Source: a virus
Length of the DNA stretch: 24,161 nucleotides
Strand: one strand, 5' to 3'
IMG/VR virus record: IMGVR_UViG_3300042316_000377
Span: 1-24,161 of that record
This document shows positions 18,352-24,161 of the stretch, piece by piece. Both the position numbers and the translations under genes were made by a program. The notes beneath the pieces are model-generated. The model did no database searches. It worked only from the letters and a program-made list of their open reading frames with translations, and was not told where the DNA came from. How positions within the stretch are numbered: position 1 is the first letter of the stretch; every line of letters starts with the position of its first letter.

Positions 18352-21300
18352 CTAGCCTACGTCGCGACCCCGTGCCGCCGCAGTCCCGAGCGTGTGCGCG
18401 GCATCGCTCAGGTAGGCATAGACCCGCGCTGCCGCGCTCGCATCGTCGTAGTCTGCGTGGTCGATGTCGTCGCCCGCCGCGAGGCCGTGAGCCGCGCCGA
18501 ACGTCACGGTGTTGCCCGCAATGACGGTGATGGTGACCTCGCCACCGCTCGCCCACGCGCCCGCAGGGATGCACCGCACCTTGTCGCCGACCGCGAAGTA
18601 GGCGAGGGACGTGCGCCCAATGTCGGTCTGCGCCTCGCCCGTGCGCGGGCAGACAGCGCTCGTGTACTGATTCGCGCTGACCACCACGACGGTCGGCGAG
18701 CTGACCGACGCGACCCGCAGCGACGGTGCCCACCCCGAGGGTCGGAGGCCTGCTGCGCCGAGGGTCAGCTGCACGCGATTCCCCAGCCAGTCCCGCTCGA
18801 CGCCGAGCACGCGGCACGGTTCCGAGGTCAGGCCGAGCGTCCCGTCGATGCCGACCGCAGACGAGCAGGTCAGCGTGACCGTGTCGCCGACCCCGACCTC
18901 GAGCGCTCCCACGTGGTCCGCACTGACCGCGACCTGGTACCGCACGCGAGGCACGCCGGCGCGACGTCGCAGGTGCTGGATGACCGGGAGCAACAGCACC
19001 GCCGCATCTGCGCCCCCGCCGTCGAGGCGGATGTGCCGCAGGTCGAGCGTCATCTGCTCGCCCGCGTCGCCCCCGGTCGCGTCGACCGCATCGCTGTCTA
19101 CGTAGGTCGTCACGCGCCCGGGCTCACCGGCTGCGTCGTGGTCGCTCTCGATGCGATACGAGCGCACAACCCGCCCGTCGACCGTCGAGACGCACTGACC
19201 GTCCGCGAGGATGTCGGCGTCCGTGATGACCATGACCGCGTCGGCCGATGGCGCCGGCCCGATGGGCGTACACACGAGGCGTTGCCGCCCGTCTGCCCAC
19301 CGCTGCACGACCGCTGCGCCGATGAGCGTCAGCACGCCGCCCATGACGTCAGCGACGGTCGAGGAGCCCGACACGTCAGCCGAGACGCCGCGCAGGGGCT
19401 CGGGCATCGGGAGCGCAGAGAATGAGTCCTCGAGCATGTCGTCATCGTCGAGGCCCGCGCCGTAGGGCAGGACGTCGTAGGCCCCGTGGACCTGCCCGCC
19501 CCCGCCCGACTGGAGTAGGCGCAGAAGCAGGATGCCCGGGTCGACGCCCTGTGACCGGGCCTGCGGCGTGACCGTGATGGGCGTGCCGCGGTCGAGGATG
19601 TACCGCCGGTCATCGTCGACCCACGAGACGGTCAGGAGGTAGCCGACGAGGTCGCCCGTGTCCGGGTCGTTGACCGCGGAGCTGGCCGTCACGATGACGT
19701 CGACGTGCCCGCGTGCGTCGTTGCTCTCGTCGCCGCCGCTCAGGCGCATCATCTGCGGCTGTCCCGCACCGGAGTAGACGTCATCCGCCACGAGCAGCCG
19801 GCGCTCCGAACCCTGGTACCACGCGAGCGCAGGGCCTCGGCACGGGATGCGGGCCAGCGCGCGGAGGTCTGCGTCGGCCGAGACGCGCTCGCGGCGGATG
19901 GCGATGCTCTGCGCCTCGAGGTCGTAGAGCTTGCGCGCATCGTCCGGGGCGCGGAAGTCGACCCCGACGCACACGTCGAGGCCCGGGGTCCAGCGCAGCG
20001 AGAGCGGCGCGCGCGCAGCTCCGCCGACGATGAGCCCGGCGCGCCAGAGCCACCCGGCCCCGTCCCCCGCCAGCTCGACCCGCGCCCATCGGCCGAGGCG
20101 CCCCTGCGTCGTAGCGATGCGCCATCGGTCGCAGTCGTGCCGCGTATCGTTCCATGTCACGGCGCTCGCGTAGGTTCCTGCGATGACCTGCAACGCCCTC
20201 TCGGGCCAGCGCACGAGCTCGCCCGTGCCGGTCGGGTCGACGAGTTCGAGCGTGCACGGCTCCTCGACATAGGGCGAGACGACGAGGCCGAACGGCGCAC
20301 CGCCCGCAGGCGCTGCCGGTGATGGGTCCGTGGTCAGCCGGCCGCCGCCGCCGCCCAGTGCGCGCGCAGTGACCGCGTGCGTGGTCGACACCCCGCCCGT
20401 GTCCACCTCGATCTGCCCGCCGCGGGGATGGTCCGGGTCGAGAGTGATGTCGGTAAGCCGCTCGTGCGCGCGGTAGCACCGGATGTCGACCTCAGCATCG
20501 GTCCCGCCGTGGACCTTGTACTGGCTCTGATACGCCTCCGAACGCTCAAAAATCTGGTCATGCGTGACGCGCGAGCCCTGCCCCGGCACGATGTAGTGCC
20601 AGCCCCGCACGAGGGTCGTGCTCGTCGCGCCCGAGGACAGCCGCTGCCGCAGGAGCGCCGACAGCGGGGCGATACGCAGCTCGAGCGTGAGCCCGTCAGC
20701 GGCGAGGGATGGCTCGCGGTCGAGCACGCCGCGCCAGACCTCGGCGTACGACCCGACGCGCACCCCGTTCGCGACCGGCGCCGCCTGCACGATGCAGACG
20801 CGCCCGCGCCACGCCGTGACCTCGCGAGTCACCGCAGGCTGATACCCGCGCGACGGCTGCCACACGTGCCGAGCGATGCGCGTGTAGGCCACGCCGCGCG
20901 CCACGTCGAGGTCGAGCGCAGAGCCGGTGCCTGCGCCCGCGACGTGGAGCGCCTCGAGACCGCAATGGATGAGCCCGGTCCATGCGCTGATGTCCGACGT
21001 GCACGTGATGACGGACGGCCCGGCCTCGCTGATGAGCGTGGCGCCGAGCGTGGTCCTCGACGTCGCGCCCCGGGGTCCGATGCGCCGCAGGGTCGAGAGC
21101 GGGTCGACGGTGCGCGCCGTGGTCGTGGCGTGGAGCGGCGAGAGCGCAGCGCCCCGAGCGAGGAGCCGAACCGACACCGGCGACTGCTCGACCGTGGCGT
21201 CGACCTCATCGACGCTGCACGACTCGGGACCGAGCGACAGCACGGCCTCGATGTCGCGGTAGGTCAGCGCGCCGCCCGTGCCCGGGATGTTCTGCGAGTC

Positions 21301-21399
21301 GGGATGCGGGCCGGAGTAGTAGCGGTCGGTGAGCCCGGCGACCGTGACCACGACCGCCCACTGCCGACCCCGGAGAACGTCGAGCGCGGCGACGGTCAT
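18352..21399 (-). CDS. Large tail/virion structural protein (tail hub/tip candidate)
   Basis: This 1015-aa protein is the largest in the window. It begins 'MTVAALDVLRGRQWAVVVTV' and is beta-rich throughout, with 'LHCGLEALHV'-type strands, Gly-rich turns ('ALGGGGGRL') and a 'GTPITVTPQARSQGVDPGILLLRLL' region. Its C-terminus 'GEVTITVIAGNTVTFGAAHGL' resembles the end domains of baseplate/tail-tip proteins. No enzymatic motif is visible. The role is inferred from size, composition and the two similar genes directly upstream. The ATG at 21399 overlaps the upstream stop as ATGA. It is the last gene before the early region, as expected at the end of a tail module. Confidence 0.6.
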   Translation of the reverse strand: MTVAALDVLRGRQWAVVVTVAGLTDRYYSGPHPDSQNIPGTGGALTYRDIEAVLSLGPESCSVDEVDATVEQSPVSVRLLARGAALSPLHATTTARTVDPLSTLRRIGPRGATSRTTLGATLISEAGPSVITCTSDISAWTGLIHCGLEALHVAGAGTGSALDLDVARGVAYTRIARHVWQPSRGYQPAVTREVTAWRGRVCIVQAAPVANGVRVGSYAEVWRGVLDREPSLAADGLTLELRIAPLSALLRQRLSSGATSTTLVRGWHYIVPGQGSRVTHDQIFERSEAYQSQYKVHGGTDAEVDIRCYRAHERLTDITLDPDHPRGGQIEVDTGGVSTTHAVTARALGGGGGRLTTDPSPAAPAGGAPFGLVVSPYVEEPCTLELVDPTGTGELVRWPERALQVIAGTYASAVTWNDTRHDCDRWRIATTQGRLGRWARVELAGDGAGWLWRAGLIVGGAARAPLSLRWTPGLDVCVGVDFRAPDDARKLYDLEAQSIAIRRERVSADADLRALARIPCRGPALAWYQGSERRLLVADDVYSGAGQPQMMRLSGGDESNDARGHVDVIVTASSAVNDPDTGDLVGYLLTVSWVDDDRRYILDRGTPITVTPQARSQGVDPGILLLRLLQSGGGGQVHGAYDVLPYGAGLDDDDMLEDSFSALPMPEPLRGVSADVSGSSTVADVMGGVLTLIGAAVVQRWADGRQRLVCTPIGPAPSADAVMVITDADILADGQCVSTVDGRVVRSYRIESDHDAAGEPGRVTTYVDSDAVDATGGDAGEQMTLDLRHIRLDGGGADAAVLLLPVIQHLRRRAGVPRVRYQVAVSADHVGALEVGVGDTVTLTCSSAVGIDGTLGLTSEPCRVLGVERDWLGNRVQLTLGAAGLRPSGWAPSLRVASVSSPTVVVVSANQYTSAVCPRTGEAQTDIGRTSLAYFAVGDKVRCIPAGAWASGGEVTITVIAGNTVTFGAAHGLAAGDDIDHADYDDASAAARVYAYLSDAAHTLGTAAARGRDVG

Positions 21400-22061
21400 A
21401 GCGCCGTCCCCCACACCGGGAGCACGGCCACCGCGAGGATGCGGCACGAGGTCGACGTCACGCGCAGCACGGCGACCGACCCGCGCACGTCACCCGCCGT
21501 CGTGTTCGCCTCGAGGGCCCGAGGCCCGCTCGCGCTGCCTGCCGTCGCGAGGTCAGGCCGGCGAACGTCGCCCGATACCTGCCACGTGGGCACGATGCGC
21601 CGCTGCCCGGACGCCGCCGCGATGCGTATCTCGGGCAGCTCGCGACACGCGAGAGTCCCGAGCGCGCGCGACCAGGTCACGCCGATGTCGATGACGGTCG
21701 AGGTGATGGAGTCGAGCCGCACCGTCACGACCGGCGACGACGAGCCGCCGGCCTCCTGCGCTGCCGTGAGCACTGCGACTTGGAGCGCGGAGTCGAGAGG
21801 CCCGATGGTGAGGAGCGCGTCGAGGGCTTGGTTGACCCCGTCGGCCGAGTGCACGTACCCATGCCGCCGCGCCGCCGTGGTCTCTACGACCTGCGTGCCG
21901 TGCACGACCTGCCAATGCCGCGCGTAGACCCCGGCGAGCGTGTTGGCCCCGCCGGCGAGGCCGGCGAGCGTGGCACCCGTGACGGTGCGCGCGGTGCGCA
22001 TCTCGGCCGCAGCGGGGAGGATGAGACGCGCGGTGAAGGGGATGCTCAAGTCCACCCCCAC
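21396..22061 (-). CDS. Virion/tail-associated protein (221 aa)
   Basis: The sequence is Ala/Val/Thr-rich and beta-stranded ('SIPFTARLILPAAAEM', 'SPVVTVRLDSITSTVIDIGVTW', 'GSVAVLRVTSTSCRILAVAVLP'), typical of structural virion proteins; no family is recognised. The start is uncertain: GTG 22061 overlaps the previous gene by 16 nt, and an in-frame TTG at 22049 would give a 4-nt overlap. It lies between two tail-type genes in a coupled operon. Confidence 0.5.
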   Translation of the reverse strand: MGVDLSIPFTARLILPAAAEMRTARTVTGATLAGLAGGANTLAGVYARHWQVVHGTQVVETTAARRHGYVHSADGVNQALDALLTIGPLDSALQVAVLTAAQEAGGSSSPVVTVRLDSITSTVIDIGVTWSRALGTLACRELPEIRIAAASGQRRIVPTWQVSGDVRRPDLATAGSASGPRALEANTTAGDVRGSVAVLRVTSTSCRILAVAVLPVWGTAL

Positions 22062-23107
22062 ACGAGGACGCCGTGCACCTGGTCCACCGTGCTCGTGTCG
22101 GCCTGGAGCCGGTCGACGAACGCCGGGTCATGCTGCGGCACGATGCCGACCGCCTGCCAATCGATGCCGAGCGAGGCCGGCGAGATGCCCTGCCCCGGGC
22201 GCTGGCGGATGGTCGCCGTGCTCATCGAGCGCGCAGCCCCGGCGCCGACCTGCACCTCAACCACAGGCCCGCGCTCGCCGTCGCCAGAGTGCCGCAGGAC
22301 GATGCGCCCGTCTGCCGCCGACGTGGTGCGGATGCGCACCGTGAGGTCGAGCGCGCGGTCATCGACGTCGGGCAGGCGCGGGCCCGGGAAGCTGTGCCGA
22401 TACGGGGCGAGTTCGTTTTGACTCGCGGTGTCGACGTTGCGCAGGTCGCTCACGTTGGCGTGGACGCGCGGCAGCGCCGCGAGCCCAGCCATGCACCCGC
22501 GCAGGTCGTGCCCGAGGCGCGCCGAGAGCGGGTTGTCGGGCTCGATGTCGTCGTCATCGACCGCGATGCGCCCGTCTGCGAGACGCCCGGTCGGGAGGCT
22601 GGAGAGCACCGGATACCGCACGAGGAGCGCGACCACCTCGACGGGCGTTGCGCCGTCGCCGAGCAGGTGCATCGTGATGTTCTCGTACCCGCCTGCGAAC
22701 CCGACCGCGAGGCTGCCCGAGTAGACCGCGAGGGACGTGGAGAGCCCGTCTGCGGCGTCGATGGCGAGCGTGGCCGCGCCCGTGGCGCTGCGTATCTCGA
22801 CCGCGTGTGTGGTCACCGGCCCGGCAGCCACGCGCGCGATGAGCGTCACGGTGACGGCAGTCGCGCCGGCGAGCTGCGGAATCTCCCACCGCGCGCACTC
22901 GGCGAGCGTGCCCGCTGTGCGCCGACACACCGACGCGCCGCCCGTCTGCGCCCACGACTGCGAGATGACCGTGCACCGCGCGACCTGTGACATGAGGTAG
23001 TTGACAGCGCTCCCGAGCGGCGTGACGGTCGACGCCTTGAGCGCCTCGCCCGTGAGCAGGGCCTGCGGGTCGACCGCGGTGTAGGAGCCGGGGATGGTGC
23101 GCGCCAC
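22046..23107 (-). CDS. Virion/tail-associated protein (353 aa)
   Basis: This protein starts 'MARTIPGSYTAVDPQALLTGEALKAS' and is beta-rich, with repeated strand patterns 'TAVTVTLIARVAAGPVTTHAVEIRS' in two stretches, 'ENITMHLLGDGATPVEVVALLV' and 'RIVLRHSGDGERGPVVEVQVG'. It is consistent with a tail or distal tail component that carries carbohydrate-binding-like sandwiches, but no family is recognised. The GTG at 23107 lies 12 nt after the previous stop and has no clear Shine-Dalgarno. Confidence 0.5.
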   Translation of the reverse strand: MARTIPGSYTAVDPQALLTGEALKASTVTPLGSAVNYLMSQVARCTVISQSWAQTGGASVCRRTAGTLAECARWEIPQLAGATAVTVTLIARVAAGPVTTHAVEIRSATGAATLAIDAADGLSTSLAVYSGSLAVGFAGGYENITMHLLGDGATPVEVVALLVRYPVLSSLPTGRLADGRIAVDDDDIEPDNPLSARLGHDLRGCMAGLAALPRVHANVSDLRNVDTASQNELAPYRHSFPGPRLPDVDDRALDLTVRIRTTSAADGRIVLRHSGDGERGPVVEVQVGAGAARSMSTATIRQRPGQGISPASLGIDWQAVGIVPQHDPAFVDRLQADTSTVDQVHGVLVWGWT

Positions 23108-23119
23108 GCGGCGAGAGTA

Positions 23120-23704
23120 TCACACGCCGCGCAGTGCGTCAGTGACCTCGACCCGCGCGAGCGGCCCACGATACATCACAAGTTTCAGGCTCTTGCCGCT
23201 GGTCCAGATTCGCGGGCCTCGCGTGCTGCCTGCCGGCCTCGATGCGCCCCACCCTGTCGTGTTCCCGAGGACGCGATATCCGGCACGCCTGAAGCATGCC
23301 CCGGGCACCACAGACGAGACCGCCGCCGGGTCCACCATCGTCTCCCAGTGCAACGGCGTCCACCCGTACCGCGCCGCCCACTCTGCCGCTGCCACGCCGT
23401 GCCACGTGCGCAGGATGTCACCGGCCGATGGCTCGCCCGGCAGTCGCGCGTCGACCCGGTAAAGCGCGCAGCACACGGTCGAGGCCAGCGGTCGAGCGTC
23501 CATCAGGCCAAGCGAACGCCTCGCCGCGAGTTTGAATGAAGGCTCACCGAGGACAATCCACCCGCGCGCGCGCCCGGCAGTGAAGATGCGCCACGCGAGT
23601 TTCTTTCCCGGCGGCGCCCCGCGGCTACCGGTGTAGTGGTCCGCGTATGCCTGCACGAGACCTGCGTCCCATGTCGACACCGGCAGGAATGCCGCGTCGC
23701 TCAT
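23120..23704 (-). CDS. DUF4338/DruA-like protein (GNAT-like fold candidate)
   Basis: This 194-aa protein shows the pattern I associate with DUF4338, the domain of the Druantia component DruA: 'WIVLGEPSFKLAARRSLGL' (49-67), 'AEWAARYGWTPLHWETMVD' (107-125) and 'PGACFRRAGYRVLGNTTGWG' (134-153). The last string parallels 'GT-YRAANW-LG-T-GRG' of that family and, more remotely, the end of the Mu Mom protein. The biochemical activity of DUF4338 is not settled; a DNA-modification role would be speculation. It has its own leader hairpin and AGGAGG, and lies among tail genes. ATG 23704 is the clear start. Confidence 0.5.
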   Translation of the reverse strand: MSDAAFLPVSTWDAGLVQAYADHYTGSRGAPPGKKLAWRIFTAGRARGWIVLGEPSFKLAARRSLGLMDARPLASTVCCALYRVDARLPGEPSAGDILRTWHGVAAAEWAARYGWTPLHWETMVDPAAVSSVVPGACFRRAGYRVLGNTTGWGASRPAGSTRGPRIWTSGKSLKLVMYRGPLARVEVTDALRGV

Positions 23705-23715
23705 GCTGCCCTCCT

Positions 23716-23731
23716 GCGCTCCCTCGAGCGC
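23716..23731 (-). promoter_or_regulatory. SD-adjacent GAGG-loop hairpin, copy 9
   Basis: The transcribed strand reads GCGCTC-GAGG-GAGCGC followed directly by AGGAGG and the ATG at 23704. It lies in the 59-nt gap between two genes and matches copy 4. Confidence 0.75.
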
Positions 23732-23763
23732 TGCGCATGATGAGCACGTCGCCGCGCTCGTGT

Positions 23764-24161
23764 CTACGCGTCCTCGTCGACGAGCAGCGTGACCTCGTCA
23801 GAGCGGACCCGCGCGTCGGCAAGGCCGAACGCCACATCCGCAGCGCTGCCCCCTGCGACGCGACCAGGCACGCGCCCGCGGAGATGCTCGGTCGTGTAGG
23901 CCGTCGAGTGCGCCGCGACCGCCGTCCCGTCGTAGAGGTCGGCGAGGAGTCGAGAGCGGCGAGGGTCGCCGAGGTCGTGTGAGATGGCGACGCGCTGCCC
24001 GCGCCCGAGGAGAGGCCAGCACGCGGCGAGGGCCTGCCCCTCGTCGGAGGTCGTGTGCGTCGGCCCGCGCAGGGTGTACCCGACGCCGTGCTGCCGGCAG
24101 TGCCCGATGTGTCGACCCCGAGCGCGGCCGCTGGAGAGCTCGACGAGCCCAGCCGACGTGC
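23764..24161 (-). CDS. Unknown protein, 3' part only (cut by window edge)
   Basis: The last 131 codons of a minus-strand gene are visible; the start lies beyond 24161. The frame reads 'LVELSSGRARGRHIGHCRQH', then 'GYTLRGPTHTTSDEGQALAAC', 'RVAISHDLGDPRRSRLLADLYDG' and ends 'VRSDEVTLLVDEDA'. It is the only minus frame here with mixed strands and helices; the two other open frames are Arg/Ser/Thr-rich shadows. No family is recognised. Its position before the DUF4338-like and tail genes suggests a late gene. Confidence 0.5.
   Translation of the reverse strand, partial: TSAGLVELSSGRARGRHIGHCRQHGVGYTLRGPTHTTSDEGQALAACWPLLGRGQRVAISHDLGDPRRSRLLADLYDGTAVAAHSTAYTTEHLRGRVPGRVAGGSAADVAFGLADARVRSDEVTLLVDEDA

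Noticed and set aside
20377-21927. A 516-codon plus-strand open frame and similar long plus frames over the tail genes.
   Set aside because: They have the same shadow composition and are antisense to minus-strand genes joined by ATGA overlaps.
1-24161. tRNA or rRNA genes.
   Set aside because: I saw no cloverleaf with a TTC-type T-arm or rRNA-like sequence on either strand; I could not run a covariance search.

Overview
This window is a compact, very GC-rich stretch of a tailed double-stranded DNA bacteriophage or prophage. Every gene I can support lies on the minus strand, so the biological order runs from the right end to the left end. The phage class is supported by a two-subunit terminase, a portal protein of the Mu gp29/DUF935 type, an M15-type endolysin, a RecT-like annealing protein, SSB, a DnaC-like helicase loader and large tail-type proteins. 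Two lipobox proteins and two further proteins with export signals in or near the lysis/packaging region suggest a high-GC host, probably Gram-negative. The host itself cannot be named from the sequence. No integrase or full-length CI-type repressor is visible here.

Layout in transcription order. (1) 24161-18352: a truncated unknown gene, a DUF4338/DruA-like protein, and three tail/virion-type proteins of 353, 221 and 1015 aa. (2) 18351-14532: an early recombination operon that opens with promoter cassette B. It holds small unknown genes, an XRE-type HTH protein, RecT-like, two small helical proteins, a ParB-like 'DGQHRL' protein, SSB and a small beta-rich protein. (3) 14531-12793: promoter cassette A, a near copy of cassette B, followed by three unknown small proteins and an HNH nuclease fused to a recombinase-type DNA-binding domain. 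(4) 12792-7564: a control region with TGCAA repeats, a small HTH protein, a replisome-organiser-like protein with an iteron-like repeat field inside its gene, a DnaC-like ATPase, a RecU-like nuclease, and a C5 cytosine methyltransferase whose DNA also carries a long second frame. (5) 7567-4342: endolysin, exported proteins, small membrane proteins (holin/spanin candidates) and an alpha/beta unknown. (6) 4345-1: small and large terminase, two small inserted genes (one a lipoprotein), the portal, and the start of a head-associated gene cut by the window edge.

Most gene junctions are translationally coupled through ATGA, GTGA or TGATG overlaps. Against this background three things stand out. First, nine genes, most of them not tightly coupled to the gene before, share a small RNA hairpin directly 5' of the Shine-Dalgarno sequence; its stem sequence changes from gene to gene with pairing kept, while the tetraloop stays GAGG (CAGG once). 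Second, the methyltransferase gene is overlapped for about 1 kb by a same-strand +1 frame that reads like a known phage methyltransferase-associated family and ends in the phage's usual ATGA junction with the endolysin. Third, a field of palindromes and direct repeats within the initiator gene looks like a replication origin. All functional calls come from reading motifs by eye; no database search was run.
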